In this document: positions 34,754 through 47,700 of the stretch, in pieces
Layout of the letters: every line of letters begins with the position of its first letter
Numbering within the stretch: position 1 is the first letter of the stretch
Source: Adineta steineri
Lineage: Eukaryota; Rotifera; Eurotatoria; Adinetida; Adinetidae
Length of the DNA stretch: 64,000 bases
Reading direction: 5' to 3'
Assembly: GCA_905250115.1 (NCBI GenBank)
Contig: CAJNOI010000036.1
Coordinates: forward strand, 594,151-658,150
Made by a program: the position numbers and the translations under genes
The notes under the pieces: generated by a model
Database searches by the model: none
What the model saw: the letters and a program-made list of their open reading frames with translations, nothing else
Told to the model about the DNA's origin: nothing

Positions 34754-37700
34754 TCAAAGTTTTCCATATTTTTGGATTCGATGATTTCTAGAATCAACAA
34801 CATAAAGATTTTCTTCATTATCAAATGATAATCCCATGGGACCATTCAATTGGTTTGATTGATTTCCTTCACCATTTCCACCAACAACTATTTCACCTTC
34901 TGCATCTCCTTCACACCAACGCATTACTCGATGATTCCAATAATCTGCCACATAGATTTTACCCAAACGATCAACAATCACTCCTTCAACATTAGACAAT
35001 TGTTTGAGACTATTTCCTCTACTATTTCCACCAGCAACAATAATTCCTTCTTTTGCATCTTTTTTCCATTTCATTACGCGATGATTCGAAGAATCTGATA
35101 TATAAAGAGAATAATCTTCAGCAATAAACATAAAAGTAGGGCAACTGAGTTGATTAAGATGATTTCCTTTACCATTTCCACCAGCAACTAATTCACCTTT
35201 TTCATCTCCTTGTTTCCATCGTCTTACTTCATGATTCCAACCATCAGAAACATAAATAGATCCATTTTTATCGATTGCCAGACCCCAACAATCAATATTT
35301 GAAATAATTATTTGTTGACTTGTTTGATTTTGATCAAAATATCGAATTACTTGATTGTTTCCTGGATCAGAAATAATCAAAGAATTATTTGTTTTATCAA
35401 AAACTATATCTCTTGGACAACACAATTGATTATTTTGATTTCTTTGCCCATTTCCACCTGCAATGATTTGGCCAGTATTTGAATTCAATTTCCATTTAAT
35501 AATACGATTATTCTGGTAATCAGCAATATAAATTGATTTATCATTATCAATAAACATCCCCGAAGGCCAATAGAGTTGATTTAATTTCTGTCCTTCTTCA
35601 TTTCCTCCAGCAACAGTAATTCCAGATTGTTGAAATTTATACTTTTTTGTTTGAATTTGTTCTAAAATAAAAGATCTTCTTTGTGTTAAGACGTTTTCGA
35701 TTATTGTTAAATGAAAAAAGGACGAAGATAAGAACAAAACTTATATTTGAATTTGTTTTAATAAAATAAAATTTTCATTTTGTGAAATTTAATTCTTAAT
35801 GAACAAAACTAATTTCAAATAGGTTCTTCATTCAGTTGAGATTTTTTAATTAAAAATTCTTCATTTGATTTTCATAAAAGTTCAGTTTAGGAAAATCTTT
35901 TTTTAAATGAAAATCATTTTTATGTCAATGACCTAGATAAAATTCATTAAAAACTTCTTTGTCGTCAATAAATTAAATAACTCTCTTATTTGAAAATTCA
36001 AAACTAAAAAGTTAAACTTAACTTAAATTTCTTGAACAATTTAAAAACGACATAACCTTTTCATTAAAATATTAAGAATGATGTTTCAAATGAAAAAAAA
36101 AATCTAAAAATTCTATTTATTCTCCGAAATTTGCTTAGATTTGAATTTTGTATCTGAATAAATCTTTTAAAAAACAAATAAAGTAATTATTTTATAAAAA
36201 ATAGTTAATAGAGTAAGTGATTTTTAGAATTATTTATTAAACAGAATTGTTTTAAAATAAATATTTAAACTAGAAAATGAATTGAAAATATTTATTCGAA
36301 TTATTCTTATTAACATAGATAAATATTTTGAATAAATTCTATAGATGAAATAATGATATTATTTGTAAAATAAAGTTTATTTTATTTTTAATAATTAATG
36401 AATTAATTAATCAGAATACCATGAAAATATTTTTATGATGAAAAACAAAGTCAATGAAATTAATTTTAATTTAGAATAAATCTATTCAATTCTTAAGAGA
36501 ACATTATTTTGTTTTTTTAAAAACTATTCGAATGATTAATTTGGTTAGCAATTCTATAAATGCTTATTTTAATTAGAAAAGAAAACTTTCGATCTTAAAT
36601 TTACTTCTTATTCATATAAATTGATTTATAAAAAATATCTTAAATGAAAATAAACTTTGTTACTTTTTAAAAGAATTTTCATTTTAAACATTCATTCAAT
36701 AATATTCTCACTATTTCAATCGAAAAAATATTTTGAAAACGATGGATGAAATTTCTTTTCAGTGTTACATTAAGTGATATATAAATAGAGAAGAAGCAAA
36801 CTATGAATAATTGTATGAATATTGTTTCAAGAGAAATTGTTATTTCTTATCAAAAGAATAATACTATTTGAAAAATGAATTTAAATTGTTACTTAATTAA
36901 TAAAAATAATTTATGAATAAGTTCTATCTCGATTTTAAAGAAAATAAAAGTATTTTTTATTATGAAACATACGTAGTTTTTTTGAAGATTGAGTTGATAT
37001 TTGATTCTTTGGTATAGTTGCTGTACTAGTTGTAGGATGATTAGATTGATAAGAATCTTAATAGAAAGAAAATACAATGATTTTATTTGATAATAATAGA
37101 AAAATAAACAATTTATTTTAATGTTATTTATATAAAAATGCTAAAGAATATGAATAGAATATTTTTTTTTGAAAAAATAAATAAAGAATTATTTAGATTA
37201 TGAGAACTATTATTTAAGTTCTTGAAATAATTTAAAATCGGAAGAAATGAGAATTTTATTTTCTAATTAAGATTTTCAATCGATCAAATTCAATAATAAA
37301 ATATCAAATATTTCTTATTCATCTCATTATTTTGAGATTAATATAATAAATTCTATAATGGTATATTGAATTATCTTATTAACTTTTTCTATGAATATTT
37401 TCGTCTAGCAAAATATTTTGATTAGTCAAATAGAACAAATGTTTTTGAATTTGAAACAAAAATAAAGAAATATGAATTTATAATCAAAAATTAATCTAAC
37501 CCTAACTCATTTCAATTTATAATTCGATTAGTTTAGAAAAATCGAAGAAATAAAATATTATTTTCATAAAAATGTTTTCTATCAATTATTAATTAGACTT
37601 TAAGCAATTATTCTCTTATTCATTGATTTATCGAAATTCATTTTATTGATTTGTTATTTAATAGATATAATAGTTGAAATACTTACTTGGCTTTGATGGT

Positions 37701-38410
37701 CTAGGTGATTCTCCTTCTTCTTCTTCATCATCATCATCACTAATTTCTTTTAAATGAATAATGTTTAATCCACCATGATGACTTAATGGATTAGATACAA
37801 CTTCAAATACTGTTCCAGGCATTAAAATAACTTCATTTTCATTTGAATAACATGTATATGATGAAATGAGTTTTCCATTTAAACACTCGATATTAAATAA
37901 CGTACTTGAAGAAGATTTATGAAGAAATGTAGAAATAACATCAACAGATGTTGTACATGAACTTATACTCCACCAAGTAATTTTTTGACCTTTTTTAAAA
38001 CTCTTAGTAACATCTTTATCAATACCACGCCACACAATTCCTTTAAATCTCGGTAATTTTGACGTTGCAGAATGTAATAGTTTTAAATATCCAAACCATG
38101 GACGAACTTTTGATCGATCTTCTGCACGAAGTGTTTGATTTAAAATTCGATAAACACATGAATCATCGGACATTTCCATTGTATAAATATAAATTGCAGC
38201 AGATTCATCTTTTGTTAAATTATGATCATTTGGATATGTGCAATGTTTTTTAGCTTCTTTAACAAAATAATTTATTTCTTCTAAAAGACCTTGTAATTCT
38301 TTCATAGCATCTTGAAGAGATAATAATTTCCAAGTAATGTAACCACAACATGCTGGTAAGCGTTTATTTTCTAGTTCGATATCTGTAAAACGATCTCCTG
38401 AATGGCTCAT
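34754..38410 (-). CDS. ADP-ribosyltransferase / NHL fusion protein (gene 4)
   Basis: Three exons: 38410-37687 (724 nt), 37056-36973 (84 nt) and 35661-34754 (908 nt), phase 1 throughout, giving 571 residues. The start is placed at MSHSGDRFTD by alignment with gene 3 (MSGSGDRFTD); an in-frame ATG seven codons upstream is possible. The transferase motifs are all present: WRGIDKDV, WWSISSCT and ENEVILMPGTVFEV. An acidic tract follows (about DDDDEEEEGE). Linker and NHL exons match gene 3 in length exactly. Exon and intron similarity to gene 3 shows a tandem duplication. In the NHL exon the first-blade region differs at several surface positions, as expected if ligand specificity drifts. Confidence 0.85.
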
Positions 38411-41400
38411 TATAATTAATTGATTATTCAAATTGTTTTTTATTATTGAATGATGAACTAAATAATAAAAAATAAAAAAGGAAATCTTTATTTGATTTGT
38501 ATTTTAATTATTAAATTTGAAAAAATTGACGATCAAAGTTACTTTACTACAATTTTTAAATTGTTTCATTTTAATCATATTTAAATGCGATCGATGAATG
38601 TGTGAGAGTGAGGTTAAGTCTATACGGACGACCATGACAATGAAGATGACAGTGAGTAGCTTGGTGTAGATGCCCAAGGGCGAATATTGATATGGATATT
38701 ATAGTCATTTCTCAATAATTTTATTCTTATGACATCCTCACATCGTACACTTTAACTGATAAACCACATCATCATCTCTTTCTGCATTTTCATATATACT
38801 CTCATCTGCACTAATATCTAAACTCATGAACTTCACATTTCCTTTTTTGCAAACTCCAAAATGAATAAAACAAGTTGCAAAAACGAACATGTCTGTGGCA
38901 TCTACAACCATCGAAAACTCATAACACTGGTCTGGGAATCTAACTAAAATTTAACCTTATGAAAACTTTTGTGGTTAAAATGAGCAGCAGTTCGTAAAAG
39001 GATATCCATTTAAACTCTACTTCACACACACATTGATCTCGAAAAGGAATAAAAACGCTGTAAAAGAAGATAGGTTGAGTAATACTTACTGATTTTGGTT
39101 ATTTATAAATCACTTGCTATTTTGTCTTTTTAGACGTGTATGTTGATAATAGTTTTTTTCGTCAGAATGAATAAAAGTATGCACATCATACAGAACTTAC
39201 CTTTTATATATGAAGGTAAATAAATTCTTTTATCTTAGTTTTTAAAAGAATGATAAACAAAGTTATACATCCACGTTGGTAAGAAGTATTTCTTTTTCTT
39301 TTATTGACGATGATATTATTTGTCTTCATAGAGTTTCTTCTCTGCTTACAAACGATAATAACAAAAATCTTGAGGAGTGTGAGTATAGATGTAGATGTGG
39401 GTATTATATTCAACTTTTTCGCACAGTCGCACATACACACTAGTGTAACCGAGGAGAGGAAAATGAACAGTTAAATATTTCATCTGAAGCTTTACTTATT
39501 TAAATTTTACTTTTTCAAAATTGTTTATATATTTTCGAATAAGCTAGTAACTGAATGTTATTCTTCCGTATGAATCGTATGCTCTTTCTGCTTGTTCTTC
39601 TTATGAAGAATTAAGACGAGAAGAATAAAAGGAACGCTTCTTATATTTTACCTTTAAGGTTAGATGAACATGCGTATGATGTTATTAGGAAAACATTAGT
39701 GAAATGAGGGACTTAGATTTATGTAGATACTTGTTCCAAAGTAGAGCTCAACGAGTTCTATCTAATTTAATGCTTAATTTTCCTATATCTTAAAGTAAGA
39801 TTAATGATACCAGTGAGAATGTAAACAGTTTAAGCATACTCTCAGATAGAATTGATTGATTTCTGTCTGGAATAGGAATATAACTCTTCAACCAACTTTA
39901 CCTGTGTAAAAGCAAAAATAAAATTATATATGAAAGAAACATGAACTTTCGATTTTCATTTTGACGATTTTTCTCAAATATATATATTCCATGCACTTCT
40001 ATTTTCTTTCATATTTTAGGAATAAATTAAAATTAATCTATTATAAAAATACTAACTGAAAAATATGTAACGAAGTAATCTATGTGGGTCAGTAGAATGC
40101 ACATGAATTAGATAAAACTACTCACAAGACAATCAATATGATACAACAAGTACCATGATTACATGAAGAAATATTTTTAGTTATGATTTGGTTACTATAT
40201 AAAATACTAATTTTGTTTAAATTAGAATTAAGACATCAATAAATATATGCTGAAATTGATGACTGAAACATATAAAATTAATATTGAACTATGTGTGTTA
40301 AGTGTATCTATATATTAATTTCTATATAATCAAGCAAATACACTTCTATCTTATTTTGTTATTAACCATAACCATATCTTCACTATCCGAATATAATACA
40401 CAAACAATCCAAGATTGGCATTAACTAATAAAGTCATTTTTTATTACAGATGATCGAATTGGTTCTGTTATTTATCAAACATATATCTTACATGATGTGA
40501 AAGTGATTGTAAGTAATATAAATAAAATAGATACAGACGGAGTCATAGAAAAAGTTCAAGAAAATAAAGATAAAGGAACAGATTGAATAAGGAGATTAGA
40601 ACTCGATATAACGAATGAAAAAGCAATATTGAAATAGTAATTAATAAACATGATTTTATTAATGTTCTTATTAAATAAACAACAAAATTTCATATTAGAC
40701 TTAGTTTGATATCATATTCGATATAATTCAGTTTCAATGGTATTTAAAATTAATTTGAATTCTTATAATGAGTAAATCAGTTATTACTACAACAACTTCA
40801 TCTACTTTATCAATTGAAGAATTTTCTAAAAATATAATCAAAGATCAATGCTAATAAATATAAAATCTTGTGTCAGATGTCTGTCTATTTATTTTAAATT
40901 AAATTCGAGAATGAATTTGTAAATGATGTAAAATACAATGATGCAATAATTTCCTTTCTTTTTACAGAAACTAATGAGAATGAAAATATGATAATCCTAC
41001 AATTGTATTGAATTAAAAAGATTTTTTCGATTCAGAGTAAAAAAACTCGAATGATAAAGTTTTCTTCTGTCGTTATAGTATGAATGTGTACTCTAGTCAC
41101 TTGGAAAATTCCTATTCCTATCAAGAATACGTACTCAACATTGTCGATGTACTGATATTTTAATATAAAGTCAACATTAGCAAAAAAACTATAAGTAAAT
41201 TAATCAGATATTTTAGTATTGAAAAGTATTTAAATCAAGCTCAATATTCTATAAATATTTAGAAATCTTATTTTTTATCAACAAGATTTCCATTGATAAA
41301 GATCGAGAGTTCGGTCTAAAGTGTAGAAAAAGAACAGTTCTTGACATTTTTCTTATCGATATATCTTTGCAGTTATTTTAAAGAGTATTTATTGTGTGAA

Positions 41401-42779
41401 AATGAATGTTCTAATCCAAAGATGAGATAATCAAGTCAATATTAAAAAGAAATAACATTGAATTTATTGTTATTTTCAATTAAATTAAACAAAAATTTTA
41501 AGATTTCGAATAAATAAAATATATTTTATTAAAGACAAATTGTTTAAGATGTTTTATAAGTGAATAAACTGAGTAAAATGATGATATAGTAAGAAAGAAG
41601 AACTACATAGATGTTTCTTTTATATCAAATATTTAATATTTTCAAAATATTATTTTTAAGTTGATACATAATGTTGAGAAAAATTCGATTGTATATTATG
41701 ATCAATATCATATAGAAGTTTTTGATGTTAATAACTTTGAAATTTTATCAAATAATATTTTATGACGTATTCAGATTGTTTTGTCAGTTCTTTTCTTTGT
41801 TGTTTATGTAGTTTAAGAATAATAATTTGATTTGTTTTCTAATAGTTTAGAATTAAAATCAATATTTAAATAACCAACTTTATTATTTCTCTCATGAATA
41901 TATGATAGATTAAGAAGTTTGATGAAACTTCTCTATTATTTAATGTCTCTTATAATAATTATATTCTACAGACTTGAACAGTTTCATATCTCATCAAAGT
42001 TTCTAACATTATTATTGTTTAAAGACTAATAAAATGTAAAATCCTCAAATTCTCCTTGAAAAGAAAATGTTATATTTAATATTGTACGATATTTAGATAA
42101 AAGTTAATTAGGATTCTTTAGAAATAGATCAAATAATATATATAACTCTATTTCAATTTTGTTACACTATATACTTATATTTATCTTGTGATGTACGAAG
42201 TTTGTGCCAAACATATGAAATCATCGAATTTTAATGTAATTCCAAATATGAATAAGTAGACTGTGTCGTTTTTAAAAAGTATAATTGTCTTTCTTACCTG
42301 ATGTATTCTTCAATATATAATGCCATTGTCAAATATACCTCTTATCACTTTTCATATGTAATATATGCAGATAGAATAATGAAAAAACCATAAAAATAGT
42401 TCTGTTCTATTTTATTCAAATGCTATGGAACGAAAAAAATACTGAATGACATATATTAATATGAAAGATAGAAGTGTTGGAAAAACAAACATTCTGTCAT
42501 CAATAGTTTATATTAGGAAAGTTTTAACATAAATTTTATATAGAAAGACAAGTTTTCATATTTTACATTCAATGAAATATGATAGATTCCATTTTCATTA
42601 GAAAATAAGATTAGTTAATATTTTTGCTGAACATAGTCAGATGAATATACAATAGATATACATTAAACATGAACACTTTAATGAGAATGTGAGATCAATA
42701 TAATATATATACCCACACCTATACCTTTTAATACTTTTTTGTATTTGAAAAATATTTTACGCGTTTTGATTTTTTAATT
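38411..42779. other. AT-rich region with only relics
   Basis: No intact gene is seen. 38590-38690 resembles 29222-29300, so the segmental duplication extends upstream of both transferase genes. 39370-39443 is a degenerate telomere-like hairpin (AGTGTGAGTATAGATGTAGA / CACAGTCGCACATACACAC). 40450-40585 reads as a short coding-like stretch after TTTTTATTACAG but meets stops, and may be a decayed exon of unknown origin. Confidence 0.45.
42680..42730. repeat. Telomere-like hairpin, copy 14 (very degenerate)
   Basis: GAGAATGTGAGATC and TACCCACACCTATACCT flank a short AT spacer, next to the NHL relic. Weak, listed for completeness. Confidence 0.35.
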
Positions 42780-42927
42780 TCAAATTTTCTTATACTTTTC
42801 GATTCGATGATTATTACGATCAACAACATAAAGAATTTCTTCTGTATCATATGATAAACATGTGGGACAACTCAATTGATTTGATTACTTCCTTTGACTA
42901 TTTCCACCCACAACAACTTCACCTTAA
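42780..42927 (-). pseudogene. NHL-repeat relic (last blade)
   Basis: The minus-strand translation gives GEVVVGGNSQRK, a TAA stop, then SNQLSCPTC and LYVVDRNNHRIEKYKKI, ending at a stop. This is clearly the final NHL blade of the family found at 16-35 kb (compare LYVVDxxNHRIQKY). Only about 148 bp survive. It shows that the family once extended further along this strand. Confidence 0.8.
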
Positions 42928-44364
42928 ATCAAAAATAAACAGAAATATCTTCATTTCATCGTTTGTCTTTATGGAAAATTAATCAAATAATTTTATATAA
43001 ATGAATAAATTAAGAATATAGGTGAGAATGTTTATTGTTTCATTATATTGTTCTTTTATAATCTGTTATTCTTAGTAAATCTACAATAGTTTCATCTTAA
43101 AAATATTATTAATGGATTTATATAAATCTCATAATACAAATAAGGATTTCTTTAATATCGTTTAATTTTCATTTTCACTAGAAAACTAAGAAGAATTTAA
43201 ATCGAATGAAAAAATGATGTTATCCATCATTTTAAAAACAAAATTGGAGAAAATATCCCACAAGTTTGTTACATATGGATGAAAATGTGAGAGAAAGAAT
43301 ATTTAAATGACTATACTCACAATTTGTATAGGAACTACACAGATATTCATATATAAATCATTATAAATAATAAATCAATGAATAGAATAGACAAAAATAC
43401 AAAATTAGAGATTTTACTAATTTTTATTATAAGTTTAGATGGAATGGGGAAAATAGATTTATTTTCTCAATTCAAACAGAAGATTTCAATCTATAAAGAA
43501 AATCTAAAATAATCAATGAGAAGATTAGAAATTTGTTTGTTTTTTTCTTAAATGAGTTGGATTTAATAATTCGTTCATATTTTTAGATAAGATAAGAAAA
43601 AGGAAAATCTTTTATGAGTTTCTTTCAATTAAAATGTTGAATAATCTTTACAATTAAGAATACTCGATATATATAGATGATGTTTATATTCTTATTATTA
43701 CATTATTCATATGTTGTATAACTAAAATTAAAATAATACAGTTAATTGTAATATATGTATATTTTTAAGGAAGAACATGTATAGTAAAAATTTCAAACTC
43801 AATACATCGATTCAGATTCAAATATTGACTTTTCTCATTGTTTATCTATATAGTTTTTAAAATAATCTCGAAGAGTCTAGTATCGAATGTACTACAGAAC
43901 TTACGATAGTTTCAAAATAAAAAAATATCTATGTACAAAATTTTTTTCAGACGAAATGGTCGTCCTGTGGTATTCTTAATGCTTATTTTTCATGTCATTT
44001 CAAAAAGCTTATAACTTACCTGCATAAAACTAGTTCAAAGAATTTCATGTCTCACTTTGTATTTCTTTTTCATCGAATTAATTCTTGTGACTGCTTTGTA
44101 AAAGGATAATATCTGATCTTTCGTGTCTATTCTTTAAATTTCAAATAAAAAAAAAACAAAAATTCGTTAATTAATTTTAGAAAAATCTTTTCAACATTTC
44201 TTTTGTTCAACAAAATTGAATTGAATTCAAATAATAAAATATTTTCTCCTCTTTTCTTGTGTAAAATTTGACAAAAATCAATAAAAGATGAACTACTTAA
44301 CAGTTATTTCTGCGAAGTTTTTAGTCAAAATTGTCAAATGAAATTCAATTTTGAAAGAAAAACA

Positions 44365-44464
44365 NNNNNNNNNNNNNNNNNNNNNNNNNNNNNNNNNNNN
44401 NNNNNNNNNNNNNNNNNNNNNNNNNNNNNNNNNNNNNNNNNNNNNNNNNNNNNNNNNNNNNNNN
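44365..44464. other. Assembly gap (100 N)
   Basis: One hundred undetermined bases. Frames reported across it have no meaning. Confidence 0.99.
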
Positions 44465-44796
44465 CACACACAACCAGCCTAGTTTTGCGCAAACTACAGA
44501 GTGACAAAATATTTGCCAAAAAACCATATTTATTTTTTTTACGACAACAGCACCTCACCACATACCGCAAAATCCAAGTGAAATTTCTCATTAGAATACA
44601 CACAAACTTTGCAAATCAGTACTTTTATTCATTTATTTCCGAATATTGTAGTACAATAAAAAAATACGCGACATTACCATCATCATCCAATATCTGTTCG
44701 TTATCAAAATATACGTAATAGTTTAAGTCACGATCATCACTGTCTTTCGCTTCTGTTGCGTTTCATAAATTTATAGAATATTTAATTAATTTCAGC

Positions 44797-47700
44797 TCAG
44801 ATTCTATTGCCGTTCAGATTCAGCGTTATGAGCGTCTAAATGAAAAAGTGTAAGTAAAAACATGATATAGATAAAGAGAGAAAGATAGTTACTGTGCAGC
44901 GTAGTAATGCATCAGCCAAATGTTGTGCTCCAACATTTCTGATTTGATTATATTCGAGATATAGTGAGGTCAGTGTCTAGATGAATAAGTATAAGTAAAG
45001 ACATGACATAGATAAAGACAGTTACTGTGCTGTGTAATAATGCATAAGCCAAATGTTGCGCTCCAACGTCTCCGACTCCATTGTCACCGAGATGTAGTGT
45101 GGTAAGCGTCTAAATAGAAAAGCTTAAATAAACACATGGTATAAGTAAACACAGTTACTGTGTTGTGCCGTAATCCATCAGCCAAATGTTGAGCTCCAAC
45201 ATCTCCGATTGTATTGTCACCGAGATCTAGTGTAGTGAGTGCCTAAATGAAAAAGTGTAATTAAAAACATGAGACAGATAAATAGGGAAAGACACTTACT
45301 GTGTTATGTCGCAGTCCATCAGCTAGATGTTCTGCTGCAACATCTCCGATTCCATTACCATGGAGATCCAATGCAGTGAGCGTCTAGATGAAAAAGTGTA
45401 AGTAAAAACATGATATAGACAAAGAGAGAAAGACATTTACTGTATTGTGTCGTAATGCATTAGCTATATGTTGTACTCCAATATCTCCAATTATATTATA
45501 TCGTAGATTTAGTATGTTTAGTGTCTACATGAAAAAGTGTGACTAAAAATATGAGTTAGATAAAGAGAGAAAAACAGTTACTGTGTTGTGTCGCAATCTA
45601 ACTGCCAAGTGTTGTGCTCCAACATCTCGGATTTCACAACCACCTAGGTCTAGTGTGGTGAGTGTCTAGATGAAAAAGTGTAGGTAAAAACATGATATAG
45701 ATAAAGAGAGAAAAACAGTTACTGTGTTGTGTTGTAATCCATCAGCCAAATGTTGAGCTCCAACTTCTCCGATTCTATTACCACCGAGAGATAGTGTGGT
45801 GAGTGTCTAAATAAAAAAGCTTAAATAAATACATGACGTAAGAAAACACAGTTACTCTGTTGTGTCGTAAACCATCAACCAGATGTTGAGCTCCAACAGC
45901 TTCGATTACATTGTATTCGAGATCTAGTGTGGTGAGTGCCTAAATGAAAAAGTGTAAGTAAAGAGATGATATAGATAAAGAGAGAACGACAGCTACTGTC
46001 TTGTGTCGTAATGCATCAGCCAAATGTTGTGCGCCAACATCTTCGATTCCATTGCGCGCAAGAACTAATGTGGTGAGTATCTATATGAAGAAGTGTAAGT
46101 AAAGACATCAAATAGACAAAGACAGTTACTGTGTTGTATCGTAATCCATGAGCCAAAGACTGTGCTCCAACATTTCCAATTCTATTGTACGAGAGATTTA
46201 ATGTGGTGAGCGTCTAGATGAAAAAGTATAAGTTAAAACATGAGGTAGATAAATAGAGAAACACACTTACTGTGTTGTATCGTAGTCCAACAGCCAAATG
46301 TTGTGTTCCAACATCTCCAATTCTGTTTTCACGGAGATCTAATGTGGTAAGCGTCTAGATGAAAAAGTGTAAGTAAAAACATGCGATAGATAGAGAGAGA
46401 AAAGCACGTACTCTGTTGTGTTGTAATCCATCAGCCAAATGTTGTGCTCCAACATCTGTGATGCTGTTGGAATCGAGATCCAGTGTGATGAGTGCCTGAA
46501 TCAAAAAATGCAAGGAAAAACATGGGATAGATAAAGAGAGAAAAACAGTTACTGTATTGTGTTGTAATGCATCAGCCAAATGTTGTGCGCCAACATCTCC
46601 GATTTCATTGCCCCAGATGTTTAATGCGGTGAGTGTCTAGATGAAAAAGTACAAGTAAAAACATGATATAGATAAAGAGAGAAAGACAATCACTTTGTTG
46701 TGTCGCAGTCCAACAGCCATATGTTGTGCTCCAGCATATCCGATGAAATTCCTCGAGAGATTTAGTGTGATGAGTGCCTGAATGAAAAAGTTCAAGTAAA
46801 AACATGAGATAGATAAAGGGAGAAAGACAGTTACTGTGTTGTGTTGTAATGCATCAGCTAAATGTCGTGCTCCAACATGTCCGATTAGATTGTGCTCGAG
46901 ATCCAGTGTGGTGAGTTTCTAGATAAAAAAGTGTAGATAAAGATATGATATAAATAAAGAGAGAAAGGCAGCTACTCTGTTGTGTTGTAATCCATGAGCC
47001 AAACGTTTCACTCCAGCATCTCCGATGCGGTTCCTACGGAGGTCCAGGATGGTGAGCGTCTAAAGGAAAAAGTGTAAGTAAAAACATGAGATAGATAAAG
47101 AGGGAAAGACAGTTACTGTGTTGTGTCGCAGACCAGCTGCCAAGTGTTGTGCGCCAATATCTGCGATTCTATTCTGACGAAGATCCAATGTGGTGAGTGC
47201 CTAAACGAAAAAGTGTAAGTAAAAACATGATATAGATACAGAGCGAAGGACAGATACTGTGTTATGACGCAGTCCGATAGCCAAATGTTGTGCTCCAACA
47301 TCTTCGATTCTATTCTCACAGAGATTCAGTGTAGTGAGTATCTAGGTGAAAAAGTGTAAGTAAAGAGATGATATAGATAAAGAGAGAAAGACAGATACTG
47401 TGTTGTGTCGTAATCCATGAGCTAAAGACTGTGCTCCAACATTTTCAATTCCATTGTTCGAGATATTTAATGTAGTGAGCGTCTAGTTGAATAAGTGTAA
47501 GTAAAAACATGGGATAGATAAAGAGAGAAAGACAGTTACTGTGTTGTGTCGCAGTCCAGCTGCTAAATGTTGTGCTCCAACATCTCCGATTCCATTGTCG
47601 TGGAGATTCAGTGTGGTAAGTGTCTAGGTGGAAAAGTGTATATAAAAAGCTGGTTTAGATGAAGAGAAAAATATAGTTACTGTGTTGTGTCGTAATATGT

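Noticed and set aside
44334..44718. Open frames across the N gap
   Set aside because: The unknown bases are simply read through; the flanking parts look non-coding.
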